NCBI GenBank assembly: GCA_002964805.2
Contig: PUDQ02000086.1
Coordinates: 124,001-188,000, forward strand
Reading direction: 5' to 3'
Length of the DNA: 64,000 bases
Source of the DNA: Trametes villosa
Lineage: Eukaryota; Basidiomycota; Agaricomycetes; Polyporales; Polyporaceae
Both the position numbers and the translations under genes were made by a program. Shown piece by piece: positions 44,212 through 55,653 of the stretch; position 1 is the stretch's first letter, and each line of letters begins with the position of its first letter. The notes below the pieces were generated by a model. The model saw nothing but the letters and a program-made list of their open reading frames with translations, did not search any database and had not been told where the DNA came from.

Positions 44212-46311
44212 ATGAGCGCGAGTATAAATCCGCTCATGCTGCCAACAGATTCCCCAGCCACCACACCAGTCCAAAACGATGCCAAACAACAGTTCCCTAC
44301 ACTTCCTGCCTACGCCCTCCCCGCTGAGGCTCCCCGGCCGGTATTGCGGCCCAGACCACTCGATGGACCCCAGGTTCGTCCATATCTTGCATTGTGCTGG
44401 TGGGCGTCCGCTCATAAGGACTGCTTATTATCAGCGGTTTAGTTACGGGAGGACTTGTAAGCCACGGGCGTAGACAACCTACGTGATGAACATGATGCTG
44501 ATTACTTTGTACAGCACGGAGATCTGAACGGGCTCACGAGCGACACAAGCGATGTACCGTTCACAAATGCCGGCGAGTCGCCGCCGATTAATCGTTTGCC
44601 CTCGAACATCTTGTCGGCGATATTCTCTCTCGTGCCTGCCCGGTGGAACGCGCCGCAGCGCAAGAGGTTCCCCACCTGCGTCAACATCCGCGATCTCCGG
44701 CAGCTCGAGCCTGTACTCGCAACATGCCGCTACTGGCGCTTCCTTGCGACGACGACTCCGTCGCTTTGGTCGACCGTCTTGTGGACGGACTCTCTCGGTC
44801 CGGGAGTCGGAGGGGCCTCGCGTCGCGGCGATTACCTGTCCTTCTGCTCAAGCGGCCCGTTGCACGTCTACATCCGAGTCACGGACAGCTCGAGCGCCAG
44901 CCTGGGAAAGCTTAAGGCTTTCCTTATCGCATACAGCCCTCGCATCGAAGAGCTACACTGGGACTATTCCAGCTGCACCTTCGAGTCCCCTCGCGACGTC
45001 GCGCTGCCCAGGGCCATTATGGAGCTCCCGTTCCCAGCGCTTGAGCGCTGCGTTCTTTTGCACCATAACCCCGATTTCCGGTCGCGGACACTCCCAATTC
45101 TGCCAAATAGCCCGCGCCTGAGGACGCTGCAGTTTCACGCGGCGTCCTACATCCCATCTACTTCATTCCCTTCTCTCACCCACCTCTCCATCAGCGCCGC
45201 AAGCTCCAGGAGCACGCTCGGGAACCTCCTCACCCTGTTGGAGAATTATCCCCGGCTGGAGTGCTTGACGGTCAACGATTACACCCTGGACACTTCCGCG
45301 AGCGTGTCTTTGGAAGGGTGGTCCATCGACCGTGGCCCGGTCGCCCTCCCCTCCTTGCGCATGCTCTTCGTCAACGAGACACACGCGATCCGGCTGGACC
45401 TGCGAGAGGAGGGCCAGGCACGTATCTCGACGTTCCAGCGCATGCTCGTCGCGCACCTCTCCATTCCCCACTTCTGCGAAACCTTCCTTGGAGTCCTCGA
45501 GGCGGACGATTTAGTGCCGATTGCGCAGAGCCTCTTTGGCTCGATCCCGGCGGCGCGCGCAGCACAGATGCACTTCCACACCGCACGTCCATCGCGCCTC
45601 GGCGATGCCGTGGGTTGGACCATTTCGCTCGCGGACGCGTATGGCACGCTCGCCGCTTCGTTCAAGTTCGCGCACGTCATCCCCGTTGCGCAGGACCCTC
45701 GTGCTATCGCGAAAGGCGCGGAGGCCGCGCAAGCCACCCTACGCGCGGCGTTCAGCTCTTTGCCAGTGTTCTCTGGCGTGCGCGGTCTCTTCGTACGCGC
45801 GAACATGCTGTGGGGCCTGCGGTCTCCCTATTCCATCCTGCCGGCCTTTGGACAGCTGGAGTCGCTCACCATATTCGAACGCCTGGCTACTACCCCGTTC
45901 AACCACCCCGAGGACGATTATGCGGTGACAAAGGCTATCTTGCGGCCACTCGAAGTCACTACTGGAGCGGGTCCCATCGCATGCCCCCAACTCACCACGC
46001 TCCTCATTGACACGCGTCCACCTCCAAATCGCGAGGATGGCGCGGCCACCTCTCTCGACGATGCATACACGGAGCGCGGCGCCTGCAGTCCTGTCGTCGC
46101 GGATGGTGGTGGAAGCCCGTCATTCCGGGAAATGTTGGCGTATGTTGAGGACGTGGTTCGCGCGCGGGGCGAGGCTGGGCATCCCCTCACTCGCGTGATC
46201 GTCAGACGCAGCGCATTAGGACAGGGAAGTACTCAGGCGCGGGTGGTAGCTGCATACGAGTACAGTGCGTCCGGCGCCTGGCATGTTGCTCACCGAGCTT
46301 CGTGGGCTTGA
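44212..46311 (+). CDS. F-box protein, copy 3, divergent
   Basis: A 652-residue F-box-type protein from two exons (44212-44373 and 44515-46311; 162+1797 nt). The donor is GTTCGT and the acceptor TACAG, phase 0. The N-terminus is proline-rich and low complexity. The F-box is SPPINRLPSNILSAIFSLVP, then ATCRYWRFLATTTPSLWSTV. The leucine-rich C-terminal region includes LERCVLLHHNPDFR, SLTHLSISAASSRSTLGNLL and a final conserved piece AGHPLTRVIVRR, equivalent to AGHPLRRLI in copies 1 and 2. The 19-nt exon of the other copies is absent. The intron is long (141 nt) and could hide a further exon. Confidence 0.75.
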
Positions 46312-46501
46312 GCGCGATGTTTTGTAGGTGGCGTGGACGATGCCACTTAGGCGAAAGCTGTAAGATAGGAGGCTGTCAGTTCGCTGTGTACGATAGTGCA
46401 AATCAGACGGTTATTTGGTTATCACTGTTTCGTGGGGCTACAAATATCATCTGCTATACATCATCGAGTCTGTACATCCTTGCTCAGGCCAGGCACGCAG
46501 C

Positions 46502-47200
46502 TCACGCACGGTCCCAGCTCTTCGCAAACTTGAACACGCTCCTGCGAGCCTCGACAAGGGCGGCCTTCTTGAGCTTTTCCAGCCACGGGGTCGACGTCGC
46601 CTCCTTGAACTCCGGCGTCTCAAACGCAGCGGGGGTCTCCCACTCGTGGATTGCGAGGTTCCGCGGAGGGCGGACCGCTGTCGCCTCCGCGCCGATCTGG
46701 GCGGGCGCATCCTCGAGGACGAAGCGGCGGCTGCGCAGCCACCCGGGCACCTTCGCGATCATCGGGACGTGCTCCTCGTCGTACCACTGGTCGAACTCGG
46801 CCTGGAACTCGGCCTTCGCCTCGATCTCGACGATGCTCACGAACGGCCCGGGCGTGAGCACGTCGTACGCGGCGCCGGCCTTGGGCGGGTACACGGGCTC
46901 GCGCAGCGTGTAGGTGCGGCGGTCGACGAGCGCGAGGCGCGAGACGATGGAGGTGTCGCGCTCGGTGCGCTTCGCGGCGAGTTCGGAGTAGGGCGGCTGC
47001 GCGAGGACGTCCGGGGAGGCGAGGTCGTAAAAGGCGACGAAGCCGGGGCGCTTGCCGTCGACGGCGACCCAGCGCGACCAGGAGGTGAAGCCGGGGATGG
47101 CACGGAACTGCGGGATCTGCTCGTTCTCGTAGTACTTGTTGAACTCCTCGTCGGTGAGGTCGGGGCCGGGCTGGGAAAACACGAGGAGGAGGCCGGGCAT
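46502..47200 (-). CDS. EthD-like protein with two alpha/beta-barrel repeats, copy 3
   Basis: A 232-residue intronless paralogue opening MPGLLLVFSQPGPDLTDEEF. The first repeat motif is altered to FNKYYENEQIPQFRAIPGF, so the otherwise constant W and H are Y and Q. The second is kept as FDQWYDEEHVPMIAKVPGWL. This copy is therefore the most likely to have changed or lost activity at the first repeat. It ends SVFKFAKSWDRA. A TATA element lies 87-93 bases upstream. Confidence 0.8.
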   Translation of the reverse strand: MPGLLLVFSQPGPDLTDEEFNKYYENEQIPQFRAIPGFTSWSRWVAVDGKRPGFVAFYDLASPDVLAQPPYSELAAKRTERDTSIVSRLALVDRRTYTLREPVYPPKAGAAYDVLTPGPFVSIVEIEAKAEFQAEFDQWYDEEHVPMIAKVPGWLRSRRFVLEDAPAQIGAEATAVRPPRNLAIHEWETPAAFETPEFKEATSTPWLEKLKKAALVEARRSVFKFAKSWDRA

Positions 47201-47286
47201 GATTCGGATGTGGTGTGGTGGTCGGACTATACTGCGGTGAGGGCGACGGTTAGAGATTGTGGACAGACAGCAGTTGATGGAGACGT

Positions 47287-47293
47287 GCTTTAT
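47287..47293 (-). promoter_or_regulatory. TATA box of EthD-like copy 3
   Basis: TATAAAG on the minus strand, about 90 bases upstream of the ATG at 47200. Confidence 0.5.
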
Positions 47294-47985
47294 AGGTGCG
47301 TATGGGCGTGCGCGTCGATCTATACCTCATGCTATGCTCTTGGCTGGAGCCTGTCTCATCTTTCTCATGCAGCGGTTGCAGATTCCCCACAGTGCCCGTC
47401 GAGAGCGTCCCCATCAACACGAGTGTGCGCTCGTCGCAGACTCGTGTACGCCCGGGGCGGGGATCTGCGCGTGGCCGTGCTTGCAGTCTGGGACATGTCA
47501 GCGGAAGTGTGCAAGCGCAAAGGGGCTGCGGAGTCGCAAGGAACGCTCCCGCGGTACCGTGATCGTGTTCAGTTTAGGCACGATGCAAAGTCGTGGCAGG
47601 CTGTGGGCGGCCCCAGCAGCGCGTTCCTGGGTTCGGTTCCAGGATGGTCGCTGTGACACGCTGCCGGCAGCGGTACTCAGATCACACGGGACGCGGATAC
47701 GATTGAAGCCATAACTTCGGCCTGATTGAGGGGTTCATGTGAAGAGGATTCCGACGCGGAGAGAGGACTTACTTTTGCTAACGACATCCCAAGGAGTCAC
47801 CCTCCGATGTAGCATCCAGATGATGGGTCGCGGACCTGTGCACGATGTGCTACGAGACTGACACCGAAACCAGGAGTGGATTGCGAATCTCCGAACTATG
47901 TCGTCGCGACACTGACACAGATGATCTATGTGAGATTGAATAAGTATGAGCAGGAAGGAGCGGCACCCGGGCATACCACCGCCCA
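47294..47985. other. Intergenic region
   Basis: Between the EthD-like copy 3 promoter and the 3' end of BTB copy C. Overlapping frames (47259-47714 and 47296-47562) have no domain. No repeat was noted. Confidence 0.45.
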
Positions 47986-49296
47986 CTATTCCGCAGGTGC
48001 AGCGTTCGCCGGCATCTCGATCTTGAACAGCTGGTCAAGCATGCCCCACCATCGAACTTTCGCCGCCTCGAACGCATCACGCCTCCCGTCAAGACATGCC
48101 TTGCACCAGTTCACCGGCTGCTGGAAGAACGCGCTTTGAAGCACAGTATCGATAGAGCAAATCGGGTCCTCGGCGCCCTTCTCGAGCTCCCCGGAGTCGA
48201 CGAAGTGCGATCGCCAGTGCGCGGCGCGCTGAGAGCGAGAAGAGTAGATGCAGTGGCGCTGGTCGGCGGCGGCGATGCACGCGGCTTCCGGTGGGGTGTT
48301 GAGCAACGTGCGCCATTCCTGCTGCAGCACTTGACGGGCGTGGTAGAGGTTGAGGATGTCGGCATCGGTGAGGTTCACGCTCGCCCTGTTGGTGATGACG
48401 ACCTTCCAGAAGTGAGCGTTACGGAGGACCTCGTAGAACGCTCGTTTGGAGAGTTCTGGCAGGTGGAACTCGCGCGCGACGGTGATGATCGTCGAAGCGT
48501 GGTCGAGCGTCTTCTTCCGTGAGGTGCGTCCGGGGATTGTGGAGGGGTAGAGCTGGCTGAGGCGGTGCTTCGCTGCCTGGAATATGGCCTGGCAGCCGAG
48601 GTGATGCGCGACGCGCAGAAGAGGTACAGCCACACTTTGGTTGGGGAGTGTCACCATGTACATCCTACACAGAATGAGAGGTCAGTTATACAGGCGTGAT
48701 TAGGAGCGTACGCCAAAGAGGTGTCCAGAACGTACAGTGGGTTCTCGAAGGCCCGCAGGAACTCCGTGAAATCCGCGACGCGGATGCCTTGCAGTTCCTG
48801 TATCGCCTCGCCGGAAGAGCTTGCCACCTCTTCCATGGCGTCATCGGGTTCATCGTCCAACACTGAGGAATCCTCTCTCTTGACATGCTGCTCGACGTCC
48901 GCGTCTGGATCCGAAAGGGGGCTCGTGGGCTGAGCGTCGTCCTGTTCTTCGTCTTCCTCGGCGTCTTCGTCTGCGCTCTCCTCCGAATCGTCCCAGAGAC
49001 GCGCAAAGAAGTCGCAATGTTTCTTCAGCCGCGAGAAGTGGAGATTATGCTCTACGCCCTCGACGATGACGATGATGTTGCCGTCCGGATAGTAGAACTC
49101 TGAGCTCCTCTTCCGGGGGTTTGACTGGTCAGGAGCATCTTGAATGGTCTTCGTCCGCTTGTTGGGAGCCTCTTCACCCACTAGAGTCTCATCTCCGTCC
49201 GCGTGAGCCTAGGCAAATGAAACGCACATGGTATAAAGACGGCGGCCGGTACGAAGGGCGTCGCATTTCACTCACCCGCTTGCCATGTCCAGCCAT
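47986..49296 (-). CDS. BTB/POZ-domain protein with C-terminal CxxC motif, copy C
   Basis: A 390-residue protein from three exons: 49296-49276 (21 nt, coding MAGHGKR), 49208-48736 and 48664-47986; all phases agree (1173 nt). The BTB domain begins EFYYPDGNIIVIVEGVEHNL, then HFSRLKKHCDFFARLWDD. It is interrupted by a strongly acidic insert of about 60 residues (EESADEDAEEDEEQDD and more). It then resumes with IRVADFTEFLRAFENPL. The helical part includes LHLPELSKRAFYEVLRNAHF-like residues matching copy B. The C-terminal module is NWCKACLDGRRDAFEAAKVR, then WWGMLDQLFKIE. The longest open frame starts at a GTG at 49181; the 21-nt upstream exon supplies a proper ATG. Confidence 0.8.
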
Positions 49297-49788
49297 TCTC
49301 GACTCCCCTGTCTCCAGCTGACGATGGTGATGCTGTACGAACACCAGTTTGCAATTTGATAGCACTGCAGAGGGTGTGTAATATCAAGTAAGGGTTAAAA
49401 TGGGGGGTCAGGATAAAGGCAGGAGGCAAGCTGGTCGCAGCACGACGCGACGCGACGCGTCGACTCATGACACGTGCCCGCGTTACGGCTAAAGTTCGGC
49501 ATTCCCGCGACCTGCATTCCTACCGCCTGCATCCTGTCTTCGGCTTTTATGATATCTACTGACTCTCAAACCACGAGCATAAATCAAGAACCATATTCTG
49601 ATATATGTAGGGATACATATCTTCTCCCGGGGTCTCTGAAGTTCTAGTCATCTCACGATTGCTACCGGAGACCCCACGCAAGGCTTTTACAGAGGTGAAC
49701 TGAAACTCCCGGACTCTGCGGTACTGCATACCTGCGTTGAGAAGAACTCCTTCAAATCTCGTAGATTCACAACGCACTAACCTAGGAG
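49297..49788. other. Intergenic region
   Basis: Upstream of BTB copy C and downstream of EthD-like copy 4. Frames at 49268-49468 and 49556-49804 show no domain. Nothing else was seen. Confidence 0.45.
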
Positions 49789-50484
49789 TTACTCGCGCTC
49801 CCAACTCCGCACGAACTTGAACACCCTCCGTCGAGCCTCAACCACCGCCGTCTGTTTGATCTTGTCCATCCACGGCGTCGACGTCGCCTCCTTGAACTCC
49901 ACGGTCTGGAACACCGTCGGCCCCTCCCACTCGTGGATGGCCATGTACTTCGGCGGCTTCCCCTCCTTCGCCTCGGTCCCCGTCGCCCCCGCGAACTCGA
50001 GCACGAACCGCCGGCTGCGCACCCACCCGGGCACCTTCGCGAGCAGCGGGATGTGTTCCTCCTCGTACCACTTGTTGAACTCGTCCTCCGCCTCCGGCTT
50101 TACTTCGACCTCGACGATGCTCGCATACGGCCCCGGCTTGCGAGCATCGTGCGCATCGCCAGCCTTGGGCGGGTGAACCGGCTCGACGAGCGTGTACGTG
50201 CGGCGGTCGAGGAGGGCGAGGCGTGGGATGAGGGCGGCCTCGCGCTCCGAGCGCGTGCTCGCAAGACTGGCGTAGGGCGGTTCGGAGATGACCGCGGTCG
50301 AGGAGAAGTCGTAGAGGGCGCTGTAGGTGGGGCGTTCGCCGTCCGCCGCAACCCAGCGGGACCAGGAGTTGAATCCTGGGATGGGGAGGCGGAGAGGTAC
50401 GTGTTCGTTATCGTACCAGTCGTTGAACTCTTCGTCGGAGACGGCAGCGCCGGGCTCGGAGTATACAAAGAGGATGCCAGGCAT
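49789..50484 (-). CDS. EthD-like protein with two alpha/beta-barrel repeats, copy 4
   Basis: A 231-residue intronless protein very close to copy 1, opening MPGILFVYSEPGAAVSDEEF. The repeat motifs are FNDWYDNEHVPLRLPIPGF and FNKWYEEEHIPLLAKVPGWV; the second has E for D. It ends RRVFKFVRSWERE. The frame is open upstream to 50601, but the family start, the TATA position and the paralogues all point to the ATG at 50484. It lies next to the glycosyltransferase array on the same strand. Confidence 0.82.
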   Translation of the reverse strand: MPGILFVYSEPGAAVSDEEFNDWYDNEHVPLRLPIPGFNSWSRWVAADGERPTYSALYDFSSTAVISEPPYASLASTRSEREAALIPRLALLDRRTYTLVEPVHPPKAGDAHDARKPGPYASIVEVEVKPEAEDEFNKWYEEEHIPLLAKVPGWVRSRRFVLEFAGATGTEAKEGKPPKYMAIHEWEGPTVFQTVEFKEATSTPWMDKIKQTAVVEARRRVFKFVRSWERE

Positions 50485-50567
50485 AGCCGTAGAGCGCGCG
50501 GAGCAGCGATGAGAGGTGAGTCTGATGATTGGGAGCCGTACTGGTGCGGCTCGCGAACGGAGAGCCG

Positions 50568-50574
50568 CCTTATA
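50568..50574 (-). promoter_or_regulatory. TATA box of EthD-like copy 4
   Basis: TATAAGG on the minus strand, 84-90 bases upstream of the ATG at 50484. Confidence 0.45.
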
Positions 50575-50798
50575 AGCTTGCGCTGTGTTGTGTGCGAACA
50601 TCCCCGGTGGACGTCCGGTAGCTTACGATGAGTACTATTCTGGCGCATGTGTATGTTTGTCATGCTCGCGCGACTTTCCCCACGGCCGTCGATTGAATAA
50701 GTTCAGTATATGGCCGGAACACGGCCCGATGAGAACATACACCCACTTCTATATTCTTGAGATACTAACCGGAATCCCAAGCAGGCCCCCGGAGAGAA

Positions 50799-52888
50799 TC
50801 ATACACTCTCCAAGAAAGCGCGCACCTCCCGCCGCGCCACCCCGCCCTTCTCCCACGCGCCCTCCAGCGTCTTCCGGAGGGTCTGCAGCCTTGCGCGTTT
50901 CTCCGCGCCATCCACGCCGAATGCGCGGTCGAGCACGTCGTTTATCTCAGCCTTAACCGCGTCAAGAGTACCGGTAGGCGTCTTGCCGGTGCGGTAGATG
51001 GGCCCCAGCCCGCTGCCGTGTCGCACTTCGATGAGCTCGTAGGCGACGTCGAGGTTGTCGGTGAGATGCACGGTGTTCGGAGGCTGGTCGACGACAATGG
51101 GCCAGACGATCCTGGGTGTTAAGGTCAGTACGAGAAAAGTAGGCGGGTATGGAGGTGCCCGTACATAGGAACGCCTGCGAGAATGCACTCGAGCACGCTG
51201 TTGTGGCCACCGTGCGTGAGGCACCACCCGATAGCCTACACGAAGAGCAGTCAGTGGAGGATGCGCGAAGCGGGCAACGAATAGACGTACTGGATGATTG
51301 AGGACGGCTTGCTGCGGTATCCATTCCGCAGAGAATATGGAGTCGTATTCCGCCAACTTCTTCCGCGTGTCGTCTAGGAGCATTGCAGAGGCCGAGGGTT
51401 GGCTCATGACCTACAAACTCACCGTTAGATATACGACCGGCTAATACAAAGATATGGCATACGATTGGTATACGCCGCGCGATCAGGATGTCGAGAACGA
51501 CGTCGAGCTTCGCCGGGTCGGAGGGCCAAAGCATAGATCCGAACGATATCTGCAAAAAGCGCCGTTAGCCATGAATAAATACTACACGCCAGCATACAGC
51601 ACTGACGTAGACTGCGGATCCCTTTCCATGCAACGCGAGCGTCTTATCGAGAAATGCCACGACCTGGTTTGTAGTCTCGCCAGAAGTCGAAGGGTCGTCG
51701 TTATTCGCGGGAAGCAGAGGACCGGCATAGCAGAACGACCGCGTCCCAAACCACTCGCGCATTGCGGTAGTTGCGCTAGGATGGTAATCGGCGGCGTCGA
51801 ATGTGAGGGCGCCGTCCGTGTTCTCTAGCATCCTGTATAAGGACCATGCATGAGTCGTAGTCCCGGTAAGGGAGCGGTACAGCGGGGAGCTTACCATCCA
51901 ATCTGAATAAACATGCTCCCCGAGAACTTCGCAGGAAGTGGCATCTAGGGTAACGGTAAACGAGGTCACAAAACCGCTCGAATAGGCCGAGGGGGAGGGC
52001 GTACCGATTGCGGATGACATTCATGATCGTACAACGGCGGGAGACACGCGCTTGTCAGTACTCTCCCTTGAGGCGTCCACATCAACTGGAGAGGCTGTCA
52101 GCGATTCCTTCATGCCCGCATCATGCGTACGCGACGTACATCGTGAGCGGCTTCCTCAAAAGTGATACCCTTTTGAGCGACCATAGCCTCTGCCTGGGGA
52201 ATCAGGTTCTGCCGCCAGAGCACCAGAGCGCAGCCGGTCGTGACCGGGAGCCAGGAATAGATTTTGAGTGGGCGCGGTAGCTTCCAGCTCGCGCGCTGCC
52301 TGTGGAAGATCTTGAACAGACCTGCTCCAAAAATCTGCGTTGTGTTAGCCAGTGAAAGGGGAGGATATATATTAGGGGAGACCTGCACGCACGTCGATCA
52401 CTATCGCGTTCGGGGGCGACGTCGAAAGCTCCCACTGCGACTCGGCCCCATCGATAGAGGTGTATGCGACTGATTGGCCGTCCAATAACTTGTTCCAGAC
52501 GTTCATGAACGACTGTTCAAGCTCTTCAGGGTCGAACGGGTTGAGACCCTGTTCGAGAACGATAAACCTGCGTATTGTTCAGCAAACGCTATGCGCTAAC
52601 GAAGTGAGAGTCTCACCGGATGTTCGCCAAGGAGGGGTTCTCATCGTTCATATCGAAGTCGCGCGCTATCTCGGCCTTGACGCGCTCGTAGAGCTTCGCG
52701 GCGACGAAGAATGTGACCGTAATGGGCCCGAGTTTGACCAGACGTGCAGCGAGTGTGCACATTGGACGCGTATGCCCTGCGGAAGTCTGGGTGAGCAAAC
52801 CTGCAAGCGGCGATGGAGGACCATGCTAGGACTCACCCCATACGTGCACGGGAAAGAGGATGATGTGCTTCGCGCCAAGAGAGTTCAT
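50799..52888 (-). CDS. UDP-glycosyltransferase (GT1 family), array copy 1
   Basis: Predicted to move a sugar from a UDP-sugar to a small lipophilic acceptor; the acceptor is unknown. About ten exons. The first codes MNSLGAKHIILFPVHVWG and the next starts HTRPMCTLAARLVKLGPITV. The N-terminal acceptor half also has PRPLKIYSWLPVTTGCALVL. The nucleotide-sugar half has DGALTFDAADYHPSATTAMR, VSFGSMLWPSDP-type residues and the family signature: WIPQQAVLNHP, then CLTHGGHNSVLECILAGVP, then IVWPIVVDQPPNTVHLTDN. The C-terminal helix ends EVRAFLESV. All key His, Gly and Gln/Asn positions of the signature are present. Exon limits were inferred from GT..AG and frame, not all exactly. Confidence 0.82.
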
Positions 52889-52959
52889 GGTAGAAGTAAA
52901 GAGAGTGCTTTGGAGTTAGGACTAGAGTGAGATAGGGCGGAACCCAGAGGCCTCAGTGC

Positions 52960-52966
52960 CTTTATA
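52960..52966 (-). promoter_or_regulatory. TATA box of glycosyltransferase copy 1
   Basis: TATAAAG on the minus strand, 72-78 bases upstream of the ATG at 52888. Confidence 0.5.
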
Positions 52967-53561
52967 CTGTCGGAGGGTTGAAGCTGGTGGGCTAGCGAGC
53001 TCCGGAGAGTCCGTCTGCTACCGCCCGCTGGAAGCGCGTTCCGGTGTCGATACAGGCAATCCCGAGAGAGCTGCAGCTAGCCTAATCAGGGGAGACACCG
53101 GAGTCTCAAGCTGAGTATTGATGCCATAGGAAGGAGTAGCGCGCCTAGCGGTTCAGTAGATCTGCGTGCTCCGTTACGAGCGGAGGCAGGCTGCCCCGGA
53201 GGGTGCTAGTACCGGACGACGCCATGTGTGAGACGATAAGCACATCATGAGCGGCGATGGGAATTAACGTACAAGACTTGGCATTTCGTTGTGCCTGCGA
53301 GGTTCCCAGCTATTCGGAGTAGCTATACGCTACCTGAAAGCGGTCCGCGTTCCCTAGTGTCACTCGCACAATGGCACTCAATCCGTCGGAAGCTCGAGGC
53401 GCTAAACCGTGTATAACTCCGGGTTCCGTACGATTCGGACACTCGTAAAGTATATCAAACCTTGCAAAGCTCAGTACCAGTCGCACATCTCGAGATTGGC
53501 AAGGCGCGTGTACTCACCTTGGCACGTTAATCCAATTTCATCTTCCCCGCCGCCCATGCAA
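52967..53561. other. Intergenic region
   Basis: About 0.6 kb between array copies 1 and 2. A short frame at 53409-53642 overlaps the end of copy 2 and is its shadow. Nothing else was seen. Confidence 0.5.
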
Positions 53562-55653
53562 TCAAACCCCATCCACGAACGCCTCGACGTCGCGTTTGGC
53601 AGAGCCGCCGTCCGTCCAAGCCTCCTGGAGCGTCCGGCGTAACGTCTGCAGGCGAGCGCGCTTTTCTGCACCGTCGTCGCCAAACGCGCGCGCGAGGACG
53701 TCTCGCAGTTCCGCCTGTACCGCATCAATGCTCCCGAGCGGCGTCTTCCCAGTGCGATGTATGGGACCGAGGCCGCTTCCGTGTCGTACCTCGAGCAGCT
53801 CGTACGCGACGCCGACGTTCTCAGTGAGGTGCACTGCATTGGTCGGCTGATCGACGACGATCGGCCATATGATCCTGCAAGTACAGAAATTGTGTCGGGG
53901 TCACATATGGGGTGAACTTTCGAATGCACGTACATGGGTACTTCGGCAAGAATACACTCCAGCACGGTGTTGTGCCCGCCATGAGTTAGGCACCAACCCG
54001 TCGCCTAGGCACAGAAGGTCAGGAGAGCTTGTTGGTGATAGCTACACGTTAGGACGTACAGCATGGTTCAGAACGTCTTGCTGTGGTACCCAATTTGCGA
54101 TATACGCGTTGCCGTAGTCGATAAGTGCCGCATATATCTCTTCCGGCGTTGAGGCAAACGGGCTCGGGCGTGTGAACACCTGACGGGGACAGCAGAATCA
54201 GTACCTTGTGATTATCGCGAGAAGTCCACAGGACGTACCAGAGGTATGTTCCTCTCCATGAGTACTTGCAGGACGGCCGCGAGCTTGGCAGGGTCAGACG
54301 GCCAGAAGACGGATCCGAACGATATCTGCGTCGTATGGAGGAGTGAGGTGATGCGGTATTGACGAGCAGCTCTCTACTCACGTAGACAACACTGCGTTTC
54401 CCGCGAGATGCCAGCTGTTGGTCTAGAAACGCTAGCACATCACCGTCTTTCTCGGCGCCCGACTGCAGGCATGAGACGAGAGGGCCAGTGAAGTACACCC
54501 GCCTCGAGGTTTGGGAGAACCACTCTTGAAATGCTTGCGCGGCTTCCGGGTGGTAGCCCGCCGCATCAAACGTGATGGCTCCATCCGTCTCGTGCAAAAC
54601 CCTACAAGGTCGGACGGTGAGTATCTGAGAAACATTAGAGGTAGCGATCGCGAAAAACATGCGTACCTGGCCAACCTGATCATCATGCGACCAGAAATCG
54701 TTGGAGGCACTTGAAGCTACGCCGACCGGACTGATTGCAGTATCTCTAAGCACGAGAAGGATGCTACCTACCCCTTGGGGCCCGATCTCGTGATCGTACA
54801 TGTCGGGCAAGCAGGGACTGCGCAATAGCCTTCCCGAAGGCGTCCAAATCAACTGCGAATCGACCAGAGGATATCAATAAGGTAATCATTATGAGGGGCA
54901 TGCGGATGAACCTTGTGGGCTTCCTCGTCAAATGATGTCCCGTTGCGAGCAGCGGCGGCCTCAGCCTCTAGTATCATGTCCTTGTAGAACAGGATGAGGA
55001 CACTATCAGTTGCGATCGGAACCCAGGTGTATATCTTGAAAGTCAGTGAACTCGCGTTCCGTCCGCCGTGCAGCGCGTTGAAGATCCCCACGGCAAACAG
55101 CTGTGAGGTGGGTTAGCTGCACGTCTGCTGTTTTCGAACGCGACAGTACAACTAGTACGCACGTCCAAAACGAGGGCGCTAGGCGGGAAGGCCTGGAGAT
55201 TCAAGTCGTGCTGTGTGCCGTCCAGTGACTGCGCAACGACGGAAGCGCCGCCTAGGAGACTCTTCCAGGTCACAAGGAAGTTGGTTTCGTATTCAGTAGG
55301 GTCGAATGGATCTTGGCCCTGTTCAATGGGAAGAAATCTGGAGGATGACTGATATCAGTTTCTCGACAGTGACACGAATGACGGAGCCAATACCTCAGCC
55401 GTGCCGCTACAGCTGCATCATCGGTCTCGAAGTCGCGTAACGCCTCCGCCTGGAGACGAGTGAAATGCTTCACCGGGGTGACAAAGGTTACTATGACCGG
55501 GTGGAGCTTGACCAACCGAGCCGCGAGAATGGTGAGCGGTCGTGCATGCCCTAATACACATTCGATCGCGGGACATCAGTTAGTGTATAATCCTACTGTT
55601 ATGGAGAACATACCCCACGTATGGACCGGGCAGAGAACGATATGAGTTGTCAT
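53562..55653 (-). CDS. UDP-glycosyltransferase (GT1 family), array copy 2
   Basis: A tandem paralogue. The first exon (ATG at 55653) codes MTTHIVLCPVHTWG and stops at GG|GTATGT. The next reads HARPLTILAARLVKLHPVIV. The middle exons include LHGGRNASSLTFKIYTWVPI, MYDHEIGPQG and DGAITFDAAGYHPEAAQAF. The donor-binding half carries LASRGKRSVVYVSF, CLTHGGHNTVLECILAEVPM and IIWPIVVDQPTNAVHLTENV. The tail is SAKRDVEAFVDGV. It is closest to copy 1 in its signature region. The exon chain appears intact, with no internal stop in the exons followed. Confidence 0.8.

Noticed and set aside
44279..44473. Alternative start of F-box gene 3 at 44279
   Set aside because: This frame leads to a stop after splicing; the frame from 44212 joins the second exon in phase 0.
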